Assembly: GCA_051024685.1 (NCBI GenBank)
Contig: JAZHPA010000009.1
Coordinates: 1-64,000 of the forward strand
DNA: 64,000 nt
Reading direction: 5' to 3'
Source of the DNA: UBA12545 sp051024685
GTDB lineage: Bacteria > Bacillota > DSM-521 > Neomoorellales > Neomoorellaceae
The notes under the pieces were generated by a model that worked only from the letters and a program-made list of their open reading frames with translations, was not told the DNA's origin and made no database searches. Shown piece by piece: positions 8,418-16,219 of the stretch. Position numbers and translations under genes: made by a program. Numbering within the stretch: the stretch's first letter is position 1; the number at the start of each line of letters is the position of its first letter.

Positions 8418-9341
8418 TTAATTTCCCGCCTTGGAAGCCCGTTCCGTGAAACGGAGGACGCGTGGTTGGAGACCCAGGCGGTCTAAAAGGGCATTATAAT
8501 CCTCCGGCACCACTTCTTCCGGTCGTTTGCCGCTCAAGACCAGGAGAACCCCTTCCAAGACGTTGGTGCCGAAGGACCGGCCGCTAATCTCGGGTGTGGT
8601 GGTGATCAGAGCCGCCGCCCCCCGACTCTTCAGCTCTTCGATGTCGGCCTGGGTAACGGTATTGGTGATAATGATTTTCCCGGCCATCTTTTCGGGCATA
8701 TAACGGCGGATGAAGTGGAAATCCCCAGCAATGATCTCGGCTTCTTCATAGAACCTGGTGTAGCGGGGCTCTATCTTATCTTGTTCACGGCCCGTAGGGT
8801 AGAGCATTTTAAAGGGCAGGAGCCGTACGATGGGGGCGGCCAGATAAGCCACCCGGCGAAAAGTGGGCAGGGAGCGTAGGGGTATGGGCAGGCCCAGGCC
8901 GAAGATTAAATCCCCACAGGTGAGATCGGCGCCGGCTTCGGCCAGGGCTTCGGCCATCCCGAAACGGTCTACAGCACAGACCATTAATACCTTTTTTCCC
9001 CGGAAGGTGAAGCCTTCCCGGGCCAGCTGGGCAATGACCCGACGTTCCAAAGTGTCCTTTAGGCCCCCACCGTCCACTATGGGCGTCTTCCGGGCGGCCC
9101 GCACTACCCGGGCTGCATCCCGCAAAAGATATTTGCGGGAACCGACCCTTAGGTAAAGGTCCATCCCCCCCAGACCGAAAGCATCTACCTCGCCGTCCAG
9201 TTCCCGGATGAGGTCGATCATTTTATCCATGTCGCCATCGGTACCAATGCGCGAAAGTTCAAAGGGCACCCCCAGGAATTCCGCCTGGGCCACATGGTTT
9301 CGCTTAGAAGAGCCCAGGCTAATGCTTACCACCCGTTTCAC
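8418..9341 (-). CDS. Quinate 5-dehydrogenase-like protein of unknown function
   Basis: 307 residues, GTG start two bases after the stop of the HTH gene, with its Shine-Dalgarno inside that gene's 3' end. Homologues are often labelled quinate 5-dehydrogenase, but I see no classical GxGxxG dinucleotide loop at the N-terminus. Noticeable segments are DAFGLGGMDLYLRVG (about 53-67), PIVDGGGLKDTLER (about 87-100) and a central hydrophobic stretch (GLGLPIPL and AAPIVRLLPF). The fixed position between a regulator and an acyl-reductase-like enzyme suggests a shared pathway. I do not endorse the quinate label. Confidence 0.6.
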   Translation of the reverse strand: MKRVVSISLGSSKRNHVAQAEFLGVPFELSRIGTDGDMDKMIDLIRELDGEVDAFGLGGMDLYLRVGSRKYLLRDAARVVRAARKTPIVDGGGLKDTLERRVIAQLAREGFTFRGKKVLMVCAVDRFGMAEALAEAGADLTCGDLIFGLGLPIPLRSLPTFRRVAYLAAPIVRLLPFKMLYPTGREQDKIEPRYTRFYEEAEIIAGDFHFIRRYMPEKMAGKIIITNTVTQADIEELKSRGAAALITTTPEISGRSFGTNVLEGVLLVLSGKRPEEVVPEDYNALLDRLGLQPRVLRFTERASKAGN

Positions 9342-9343
9342 CT

Positions 9344-9886
9344 TTACCTTCTCTCCTTTGCCGGAAGTAATACTTGCCGCACCAGCTGGCGCAGTTTTTC
9401 CACTTCCACGGTCTTGTTCTCCCGGATAGGCGAAGTTCCTATTTCCACGCCGATAACTTCCCGCCCCAGCAAAGCCTCGCTCAGTTTAATGCGGTAGTCT
9501 GATCCGATGATGATTACGGCGTCGAATTCCCGCAGGCGGGCGATGATTTCCATAAGGAGGTTGAAGAGTTCCACGCCGCTCCTCTGCCTCAAAAAGTCCC
9601 ATCTCTCATCCTCACGGAGGATAAGGAAGTATTCTACCCCTTCCTCCTCCAACATTTTCTCCAGCTCTTCCTTATTGGCCAGAGGGAAACCGATTACTGC
9701 CACTCTACGGCCTCGCCGGACCTCCCCGAGGCTTTCCAGCCGGGAAACAAAGGAACGGTCCACTCCTACCCGCTGGGCTGTTTCGGACTGGGAATAGCCC
9801 TGACAGCGTAAAGACAGAATCCGGTCAATGGTAGCATTGATTTTGCGCCGATCCAGGAGTTTATCACCCAAGCGTATAAATTCCAT
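9344..9886 (-). CDS. HTH transcriptional regulator, first gene of reductase operon
   Basis: About 180 residues. The N-terminal 50 residues hold a helix-turn-helix (QGYSQSETAQRVGVDRSFVS), followed by a 120-residue alpha/beta domain of unknown ligand. A GTG start 33 bases upstream is possible, but AGAGGAG lies 8 bases before the ATG at 9886, which I prefer. Directly upstream a GTGCAC-N6-GTGCAC palindrome overlaps the expected transcription start. This strongly suggests that the protein represses its own operon. Confidence 0.78.
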   Translation of the reverse strand: MEFIRLGDKLLDRRKINATIDRILSLRCQGYSQSETAQRVGVDRSFVSRLESLGEVRRGRRVAVIGFPLANKEELEKMLEEEGVEYFLILREDERWDFLRQRSGVELFNLLMEIIARLREFDAVIIIGSDYRIKLSEALLGREVIGVEIGTSPIRENKTVEVEKLRQLVRQVLLPAKERR

Positions 9887-9901
9887 CCCCATTTCTCCTC
9901 T

Positions 9902-9919
9902 GTGCACAAATATGTGCAC
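9902..9919 (-). promoter_or_regulatory. Palindromic operator GTGCAC-N6-GTGCAC
   Basis: Two perfect GTGCAC hexamers are separated by six A/T bases. The site lies between the -10 box and the Shine-Dalgarno of the HTH gene, covering about +1 to +17. That is the classic position for a repressor site, probably bound by the adjacent HTH protein. Confidence 0.72.
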
Positions 9920-9924
9920 GGTAA

Positions 9925-9953
9925 ATTATAACAAAGCTCCCCTGGAAAAGCAA
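9925..9953 (-). promoter_or_regulatory. Promoter of the HTH/reductase operon
   Basis: On the minus strand TTGCTT and TATAAT are spaced by exactly 17 bases. The inferred start is about seven bases below the -10 box, at the edge of the palindromic operator. Confidence 0.7.
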
Positions 9954-10137
9954 GCTTGCTCCCGGGAAACCTTCTTCCCTGCTACCTCTGGCCCCGGCTA
10001 GACAGCCGCTGCCCGGGCCGGCGAAGGCAGCTAAAAAATAAGCCCCGGAACAGCCTCCCGGCGAAAGGCCCGGCCGTCCAGGGCTCGAGGTGGGATTCTT
10101 CTATTTTCAATCAACCTCACCTCAAAAATAGATAGGC

Positions 10138-11109
10138 TTACTTACTTATTTCCTTCAGGTAGTTTTCCAGAAGAGATGTCACTCCCGCCAGGGTGCCCTC
10201 GTTGTTTATGGCCTGCCGGACCCGGGCCGCACCGGGCAAACCCTTAAGGTACCAGGCTATGTGTTTCCGCATTTCTTTCACGCCCTTTTCTTCTCCTTTG
10301 GCCTCCACTGCCATTCTGAGGTGTCGCAGGGCCATGCCCAGGCGAACCTCCGGACTCGGCGGCGGAGGAACTTTTTCTCCGGCCAGCACGGCACGGATTT
10401 GCGTAAAGATCCAGGGATTGCCGAGGAAACCCCGGCCTACCATGACCGCATCACAACCCGTAGCATCCAGAAGGGCCCGGGCATCCTCCGGCCGCCATAC
10501 GTCCCCGTTGCCGATGACCGGCACGCTGACCGCCTCTTTTACCCGACGAATTATTTCCCAATCGGCCCGGCCGCTGTAGAACTGGTTGCGGGTGCGGCCG
10601 TGGACCGTGACCGCCCGGGCCCCGGCGTCCACCACGGCGCAGGCCGCCTCTACAGCATTGACTTCCTTTTCATCCCATCCCTTCCGCATCTTCACGGTAA
10701 CGGGAACGGGGTATATTGCCTCCGCCACAGCAGCCACGATGTCTCTGGCCCGGGGCAGATCCCGCATCAGGGCCGCTCCCTCTCCGTTGCGGGTAATCTT
10801 AGGCGTGGGACAGCCCATGTTGAGGTCCACCCAGGCCGCTCCGGCCTTTACCGCTTTCCTCGCCGCCCAGGCCATTATCTCGGGCTCGCGGCCAAAAAGC
10901 TGGACCACAACCTGCCCCTCTTCTCCCTTCAAATCCATTAGCTCCCAGGTGGCGTTATTGCGGTAATAAAGGCCCTTAACGCTCACCATTTCCGTAAAGG
11001 TAAGGGCCGCCCCCGCTTCCCGCAGGATACAGCGAAAGATTTTATCCGTTACCCCGGCCATGGGCGCAGCTACTACCGGCGCCTCTAAAATTATGTCGCC
11101 TATTTGCAC
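10138..11109 (-). CDS. dusB: tRNA-dihydrouridine synthase DusB
   Basis: 323 residues, a flavin TIM-barrel that reduces uridines in the tRNA D-loop with NADPH. Visible family marks are APMAGVTD at the N-terminus, the catalytic-cysteine block NMGCPTPK, TVKMRKGW, VHGRTR and GNGDVWRPEDA. The gene follows coaX in the same direction with only an 18-base gap, an arrangement common in Firmicutes. Confidence 0.94.
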   Translation of the reverse strand: MQIGDIILEAPVVAAPMAGVTDKIFRCILREAGAALTFTEMVSVKGLYYRNNATWELMDLKGEEGQVVVQLFGREPEIMAWAARKAVKAGAAWVDLNMGCPTPKITRNGEGAALMRDLPRARDIVAAVAEAIYPVPVTVKMRKGWDEKEVNAVEAACAVVDAGARAVTVHGRTRNQFYSGRADWEIIRRVKEAVSVPVIGNGDVWRPEDARALLDATGCDAVMVGRGFLGNPWIFTQIRAVLAGEKVPPPPSPEVRLGMALRHLRMAVEAKGEEKGVKEMRKHIAWYLKGLPGAARVRQAINNEGTLAGVTSLLENYLKEISK

Positions 11110-11127
11110 CTGCCGGTCACCGGCCTC

Positions 11128-11892
11128 CTACTTGTTGCGTTCATAAACGATGCGCAGCCCCTCCAGGGTGAGCCAGGGGTTCAGGTGGTCAATGGCCTCC
11201 GTTTCCGGGGCCATGAGTCCTGCCAGCCCCCCGGTGGCCACCACCACGGCCCCAGACCCCAGCTCCCTTTTCATTCGGCTGACAATTCCTTCTACCTGGC
11301 CGATAAAACCGTACATGATGCCTGCCTGCATGCAGGCCACGGTGTTCTTGCCGATAACGGATCGGGGGCGCACCAGCTCTACCCTGGGTAGTTTAGCTGC
11401 ATGATAGAAAAGGGCCTCCGTTGAGATGCCGATGCCCGGAGCGATGGCACCGCCCAGATATTCTCCGGCCGCCGATATGGCGTCGAAGGTAGTGGCCGTC
11501 CCGAAATCCACCACAATGGCCGGGCCGCCGTAAAGTTCATACGCGGCCACCCCGTTAAGGATGCGGTCTGCTCCCACCTCACGGGGATTGTCAAAACGAA
11601 TGGGCATACCCGTCTTTACTCCCGGCCCCACCACCAGGGGTTCTACTTTGAAAAGCTCCCTGACTGCCGCCGTCAGGGTTGGGGTCAGGGGAGGAACCAC
11701 CGAAGCCAGGGCTACCGCCTGAACGTCCCCCACTTTTAGTCCGTAAAAATGGCTGAATTGGTACCACATCAAGCTGTATTCTTCAGCCGTCTTCTGCCGG
11801 TCGGTGGCCGTCCTCCAATGGCACACCAGTTCTCTGTCCCGGTAAACACCGTAAACGATATTCGTATTGCCCACATCAATTGCCAGCAGCAT
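11128..11892 (-). CDS. coaX: Type III pantothenate kinase
   Basis: About 254 residues. The N-terminal AIDVGNTNIVYGVY is the ATP-binding phosphate loop of the CoaX acetate-kinase-like fold; DFGTATTFD and GVGADRIL-like blocks (VGADRILNGVAAY) are also present. It phosphorylates pantothenate as the first step to CoA. The frame is open for 22 more codons upstream, but the ATG used here has AAAGGGGG at good spacing and matches the family's usual start. Pantothenate synthesis genes panC and panD lie 2 kb upstream on the same strand. Confidence 0.94.
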   Translation of the reverse strand: MLLAIDVGNTNIVYGVYRDRELVCHWRTATDRQKTAEEYSLMWYQFSHFYGLKVGDVQAVALASVVPPLTPTLTAAVRELFKVEPLVVGPGVKTGMPIRFDNPREVGADRILNGVAAYELYGGPAIVVDFGTATTFDAISAAGEYLGGAIAPGIGISTEALFYHAAKLPRVELVRPRSVIGKNTVACMQAGIMYGFIGQVEGIVSRMKRELGSGAVVVATGGLAGLMAPETEAIDHLNPWLTLEGLRIVYERNK

Positions 11893-11969
11893 AGTCTGCC
11901 CCCTTTCTCTTCCCATTATTCCACACCAACTGCCCTTCTCCTCCTGTTGGCCGACCAACTACCAGCACA

Positions 11970-12013
11970 AAAGGCCCGGCGGCATTGGGGGAGCAAAGCA
12001 CCGCCGGGCCTTT
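11970..12013 (-). terminator. Terminator downstream of birA-bioY
   Basis: A perfect 13-bp stem (AAAGGCCCGGCGG with CCGCCGGGCCTTT) is followed on the minus strand by a short T run. It ends the biotin transcript before coaX. Confidence 0.85.
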
Positions 12014-12145
12014 GCCCGTATATTACTGCAACTTCGTTGCTCCTAGTTAATTGAGGCCTGAAATCCACCGCCCCGGCCGCCTTTACCTTTGCCGCCAGGG
12101 CCGCACCGGCCTCCCAGATGAATACGCCGCCACCGCCGGCCCCTT

Positions 12146-12712
12146 TTATGGAGTCTTTCGTCCGGCAGGGAACGGTAAGAGGCCGGCCTCCTGCAGGGCC
12201 CGCCGCACCCGGACGCTCACCAAGGCAGCCAGGGCCAGCTTGGCCAGGTCCAGGGGCACATAGGGCAGGACCCCCATGGCCAGAGCCTTAAACCAAGTGA
12301 GTTGCATTAGGTAGGCCAGCTGGGCGGTACCCAGGGCGTAAACCACCACCAGGCAGCCGAACATGCCTCCGGCAACCCGGAGATAACTCAACTTGGAGGA
12401 GCCGTCGATGATCCAGCCCAGAAAATATACGCCCAGAAGAAAGCCCCAGAGATAGCCACCTGTAGGGCTGAGAAAGCGGGCTATCCCCGCCGTGCCCCGG
12501 GCAAAGACCGGCAGGCCGACGGCTCCCAGCAGCAAATAGACCAGGACCGCCAAGGTCCCTAATCTCCTCCCCAAAATCGCTCCGGCCAGGAAGACCCCCA
12601 GGATTTGTCCGGTAATGGGCACTGGAGTAAAGGGCAGAGGGATGGATACCTGGGCCAGCACAGCCATCAAGGCAGTAAAAAGGGCTACCCAACTTATCTC
12701 TTTGGCCTGCAT
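12146..12712 (-). CDS. bioY: BioY biotin transporter (ECF S-component)
   Basis: 188 residues with six hydrophobic segments. The family marks PFTPVPITGQ (about 26-35) and FLSPTGGYLWGF (about 80-91) are clear. BioY captures biotin in the membrane, alone or with a shared ECF energising module; the only EcfA/EcfT genes here sit with trpP 12 kb away. It lies 13 bases after birA, so biotin sensing and uptake are co-transcribed. Confidence 0.94.
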   Translation of the reverse strand: MQAKEISWVALFTALMAVLAQVSIPLPFTPVPITGQILGVFLAGAILGRRLGTLAVLVYLLLGAVGLPVFARGTAGIARFLSPTGGYLWGFLLGVYFLGWIIDGSSKLSYLRVAGGMFGCLVVVYALGTAQLAYLMQLTWFKALAMGVLPYVPLDLAKLALAALVSVRVRRALQEAGLLPFPAGRKTP

Positions 12713-12725
12713 TGGGACCTCTCCT

Positions 12726-13709
12726 TTAGCGCAGACTTATTTCGCCATAATTGAATCGCCGCAAGCGGCCCGCCGCGTCTTTTACTAAAAGAGCGCCTTC
12801 TTCATCAATATCTACTGCCCGGCCCTCGTAAACCCTTTCCGGAGTCATGACCCTCACCGGGCGGCCCAAAGTAATGCTGGCCCGCCTCCAGGCTTGCCCT
12901 ACCGGGGCAAATCCTTCCTCCTGCCAGCACTCGTACCAACGCTCCAGGTGGTATAAGAGGGCCTGCAACAGGGGCAGGCGGGCTATCTTCCGCCCCAGCT
13001 CCAGCTGTAAGGAAGTAGCCAGGGATTGTATTTCCGGCGTAAAGTCGTCCGGCCCCAGGTTAACATTAACCCCGGTTCCCAGGACCACGTACTGGGTAGT
13101 GTCCATCTCCGCCCGCATCTCGGTCAGGATCCCGGCTATCTTGCGGCCCCGAAGGAGAAGGTCGTTAGGCCATTTAATGCCCGGCCGCAGTCCCGTCGTT
13201 TCCTCTATGGCCTCCCTCAAGGCTACGGCCGCCAGAAGGCTTAGCTGGGGAAGCTGCACGGGTGCCACCCGCGGCCGCAAAATGGTGGAAACCCAGATAC
13301 CCTTACCCCCCGGCGAAAACCAGGACCTCCCCAGGCGCCCGCGGCCGCTCCTCTGGCTCTCCGCCACCACCACCGTACCCTCCGGTGCCCCGGCATCGGC
13401 CAGGTCCTTAGCCACCTGGTTGGTGGAGCCCACCTCATCGTAGTAGTAGAAAGGCCGTCCCAACCAGGAAGTGCGGAGACCTGCCACAACCTCTTCCGGG
13501 TAGAAGCAGTCGGGCGTGTTGAGAAGGATGTAGCCTCGCCTGGTAGAGGCGCTGATCTGGTAACCTTCCTGGCGTAAAGCCTGGATATGCTTCCAGATGG
13601 ACGTCCGCGACAGGCCCAATTTGCGGCTCAATTCCTGCCCCGAGACGTATTCTCCTTGATGGCGCCGCAACTCAGCCAGCACCTGGTGCCGGCTCCCTAG
13701 CTGATCCAT
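12726..13709 (-). CDS. birA: Bifunctional biotin-protein ligase / biotin repressor
   Basis: 327 residues: an N-terminal winged helix (LSRTSIWKHIQALRQEGY, about 29-46), then a biotin ligase core with QRSGRGRLGRSWFSPGGKG, the biotinyl-AMP-binding loop, and KWPNDLLLRGRKIAGIL. It attaches biotin to carboxylase carrier proteins and, as the biotinyl-AMP form, represses transcription. A textbook BirA site lies just upstream of the ATG, so the birA-bioY operon is autoregulated. Confidence 0.95.
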   Translation of the reverse strand: MDQLGSRHQVLAELRRHQGEYVSGQELSRKLGLSRTSIWKHIQALRQEGYQISASTRRGYILLNTPDCFYPEEVVAGLRTSWLGRPFYYYDEVGSTNQVAKDLADAGAPEGTVVVAESQRSGRGRLGRSWFSPGGKGIWVSTILRPRVAPVQLPQLSLLAAVALREAIEETTGLRPGIKWPNDLLLRGRKIAGILTEMRAEMDTTQYVVLGTGVNVNLGPDDFTPEIQSLATSLQLELGRKIARLPLLQALLYHLERWYECWQEEGFAPVGQAWRRASITLGRPVRVMTPERVYEGRAVDIDEEGALLVKDAAGRLRRFNYGEISLR

Positions 13710-13737
13710 GTTCCCATTTTACCCTCCCGCGCTCAAT

Positions 13738-13769
13738 ATGTCAACCCTCAACTTTTTTTAGGTTAACAA
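13738..13769 (-). promoter_or_regulatory. BirA operator
   Basis: On the minus strand TTGTTAACC, 14 bases, GGTTGACAT. This matches the known Firmicute BirA site TTGTTAACC-N14-16-GGTTAACAA with one substitution. The second half-site also contains TTGACA and may double as the -35 box. Confidence 0.85.
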
Positions 13770-13818
13770 TTTGTTTAAAACTTAAATGCGCCTGGTAGGT
13801 ACCTTGAAAAAGATACTC

Positions 13819-14199
13819 CTACGGAGCGGAGGATTGTTCTCCACCCAGGCATGCTTGGATCCTGTTATTTTCATCCACCAGAATCACTTTGGGCTGCAAC
13901 CTCTGGGCTTCTTCGTCGGTGAAGATGCCGTAAGAAATGATAATCACAATATCCCCGGGCTGCACCAGCCGGGCGGCTGCGCCGTTGACGCAGATGACGC
14001 CACTGCCCCTTTCGCCCTCAATAACATAGGTTTCAAAGCGCGCCCCGTTGTTGTTATTGACGACCTGCACCTTCTCCTGGGGCAGAATACCGGCAGCATC
14101 CAGCAGAGCTCTATCAATGGTAATGCTGCCCACATAGTTTAGATTGGCCTCTGTAACCCTGGCGCGGTGGATCTTAGATTTCATCATAATCCGCCACAT
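13819..14199 (-). CDS. panD: Aspartate 1-decarboxylase
   Basis: About 126 residues. It makes beta-alanine from aspartate for pantothenate. The pro-enzyme self-cleaves at the Gly24-Ser25 bond, visible in NYVGSITID, to create the pyruvoyl cofactor. The start at MWRIMMKSKIHRA matches the family; longer in-frame starts lie inside panC. Its 5' end overlaps panC by 26 bases, so the two are translationally linked. Confidence 0.95.
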   Translation of the reverse strand: MWRIMMKSKIHRARVTEANLNYVGSITIDRALLDAAGILPQEKVQVVNNNNGARFETYVIEGERGSGVICVNGAAARLVQPGDIVIIISYGIFTDEEAQRLQPKVILVDENNRIQACLGGEQSSAP

Positions 14200-15058
14200 C
14201 AGTCTTCCCCCTTTCCGCTTCCACCACCAGATTGTCAATAAGCCTCGTCTTGCCAATCCATACCGCTACGGCCAGCAGCACTCGGCCCCCAATCTGCTCC
14301 AAGGGCTTGAGGTTATCGGCATCGTTCACACTTACATAATCAATACGTGCCAGGGGGTAACGGGAGATTTCCTCCACCATAGCCTGACGCACCACCTCCG
14401 CCCGCCTCTCACCGGAAAGTATCATTTCCTCCCCTAGCTTCAGGGCCCGGTATAGGCAAAGGGCTTGCCGGCGCTCCTGATCGTTTAAATACTTATTACG
14501 GGAGCTTAAGGCCAGGCCATCCGGCTCCCTCACCGTGGGCACGGTTATGATCTCCACCGGAATATTTAGATCCGCCACCATGCGCCTGATGACCACCGAC
14601 TGCTGGTAGTCCTTTTGGCCGAAAAAAGCTTCATCAGGCTGGACGATGTTAAAAAGCTTGGTGACCACCGTAGCTACACCCCGAAAATGGCCGGGTCGCG
14701 AGGCACCGCATAACACTTCCGTCACGCCCTCTACCTCCACATAGGTGGAGTAACCCGGCGGATACATTTCCGCCACCTCCGGGGCAAAGACGGCATCCAC
14801 TCCCGTTTCTCGGGCCAGCCTGAGGTCCCGCTCCAGGTCCCGGGGATACCTCGCAAAATCCTCCTGGGGACCAAACTGAGTAGGATTGACAAAAATACTC
14901 ATAATCACTGCGTCGCACCTCTCCTTGGCCCTGCGCGCCAGGGCCAGGTGCCCTTCATGCAGATAGCCCATGGTGGGTACCAATCCGATACTCTGTTTCT
15001 GCTCCCGCCTTTCCCGGACCCACCGCCGGACTTCGGCCACCGTCTTTAGCAGTTCCAT
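14174..15058 (-). CDS. panC: Pantothenate synthetase
   Basis: About 294 residues. It joins pantoate and beta-alanine with ATP. The nucleotidyltransferase motif appears as PTMGYLHEGHLALAR, with FVNPTQFGPQEDFARYPR and FGQKDYQQSVVIRRM further on and the SSRNKYLN loop. The ATG chosen has AAGGGGGG upstream. The order DUF2520-panC-panD places it in a pantothenate operon; panB is 34 kb away. Confidence 0.95.
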   Translation of the reverse strand: MELLKTVAEVRRWVRERREQKQSIGLVPTMGYLHEGHLALARRAKERCDAVIMSIFVNPTQFGPQEDFARYPRDLERDLRLARETGVDAVFAPEVAEMYPPGYSTYVEVEGVTEVLCGASRPGHFRGVATVVTKLFNIVQPDEAFFGQKDYQQSVVIRRMVADLNIPVEIITVPTVREPDGLALSSRNKYLNDQERRQALCLYRALKLGEEMILSGERRAEVVRQAMVEEISRYPLARIDYVSVNDADNLKPLEQIGGRVLLAVAVWIGKTRLIDNLVVEAERGKTDVADYDEI

Positions 15059-15101
15059 GTTCGGTTTACCCCCCTTGTAAGCAACGACGGCCCGAGATAC
15101 C

Positions 15102-16007
15102 CTATCCCAGGCTGGCCCTCTCACCAGGCACAGCACCGTCCCTCACCGCGCCGAAAAGCCTCAAAAAAGCGGCTCCCTCGGCTTCTCCCAGGCTCCCCTT
15201 GCGCCGCGCTACCCCCACCGTATAGCGGCCCAGGGCAGCGTACAAGTCCAGTAGCTGAGGCGCCTTTTCCCGTATGGCCGTCAGGTGCCCGGCCACGGTA
15301 GCTACATCGCCCCGGCTGATGGGACCCGTCAAGGCCGCAGGTATTCCTTTCTCTCCTATGTTCTTCCAGGTTCCCGCTACCAGTGGCTCCAGGGCCTTCG
15401 CTGCCATTTCCGGCGTCATCCCAGCCGCCACCATGAGCTGGCGGCTCAAATCCAACAGGGAAACAAGATAATTGGAGGCCACACAGGCCGCGGCGTGGTA
15501 CAAGGCCTTGTCCTGGGGCCGGATGTAAAAAAACTCTCCCCCCAGCTCCCGCACCAGCCGTTCGGCCAGGGGATGGGCTTCCCGGTCGCCTTCAATGCTG
15601 AAAACCGAACCCGGGAGATTGGCTACGGCCCGGTCGGCATCCGAACAAGACTGCAGGGGATGCAGGGACAGGGCCCAGGCTCCCTGCTGGCGTGCAGGAT
15701 TCAATACGGCGGAAGTTAGGGACCCGCTCATGTGGATGACCGTCTGGCCGGCCCGAAATCCGCCCCCTTCAGCCACCCTGTGGGCCACAGGGCCGATAGC
15801 CTGATCGCTGGTAGTTATAAAGACGATGTCGGACCGCCGGGCCACCTCCTCCGGACGGTCAAAAACAGGGCAGCCCAAGCGGTCGGCCGCCCTGCGGGCT
15901 GAAGCGAAGGTTCTGCTGGCCACCCCTGCAATAAAGTAACCCCTTTCCTTAAGGAGCAGGCCCATACCCGTGCCCACCGCACCGGCACCGATAATACCCA
16001 CCCTCAT
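15102..16007 (-). CDS. Rossmann-fold DUF2520 protein, candidate ketopantoate reductase
   Basis: About 301 residues: an N-terminal NAD(P)-binding loop (IGAGAVGTGMG, about 5-15), HMSGSLTS, SLHPLQSC, then a helical DUF2520 domain with KALYHAAACVASNYL. The ATG at 16007 has AGGTGG upstream; the frame is open further but without a good start. It sits directly upstream of panC. No PanE is in the window, so a role as alternative ketopantoate reductase is plausible, but this is inference from position and fold. Confidence 0.75.
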   Translation of the reverse strand: MRVGIIGAGAVGTGMGLLLKERGYFIAGVASRTFASARRAADRLGCPVFDRPEEVARRSDIVFITTSDQAIGPVAHRVAEGGGFRAGQTVIHMSGSLTSAVLNPARQQGAWALSLHPLQSCSDADRAVANLPGSVFSIEGDREAHPLAERLVRELGGEFFYIRPQDKALYHAAACVASNYLVSLLDLSRQLMVAAGMTPEMAAKALEPLVAGTWKNIGEKGIPAALTGPISRGDVATVAGHLTAIREKAPQLLDLYAALGRYTVGVARRKGSLGEAEGAAFLRLFGAVRDGAVPGERASLG

Positions 16008-16032
16008 ATTTTTTCGCCACCTTGAAGCCAAA

Positions 16033-16064
16033 ATAAAAGGCCTCCCGGACGGGTCCAGAAGGCC
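16033..16064 (-). terminator. Terminator or attenuator just before the DUF2520 gene
   Basis: GGCCTTCTGGAC pairs fully with GTCCGGGAGGCC (two G-U pairs) and is followed by TTTTATTTT on the minus strand. It ends only about 25 bases before the start codon of the DUF2520 gene. It may therefore be a leader attenuator rather than only the end of the upstream transcript. Confidence 0.8.
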
Positions 16065-16219
16065 AAAACTCCAAACTTCTTTTTCCCGTCTCGGTCCCGA
16101 TAAAGGATCCAAGCGGAAGCATTCTTGCCGACTAGAGCCTATTTTTAAACTTCAAGCAGTGCAAGCCCTGAGGTGTCGCCTGCATTCTTAGTTTACCACA
16201 TTTAAGGGCCCATAAGCAA

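Noticed and set aside
8418..9341. Annotation as quinate 5-dehydrogenase
   Set aside because: I see no standard dinucleotide-binding loop or shikimate-pathway motifs, so I kept it as unknown function.
12014..12145. Minus-strand stretch after bioY that reads as an Ala/Gly-rich peptide
   Set aside because: No start codon or ribosome site; it runs into the birA-bioY terminator. Possibly a decayed fragment, but not supportable as a gene.
16065..16200. T-box leader before the DUF2520 gene
   Set aside because: A leader hairpin and T run are present, but the T-box core sequence is not found.
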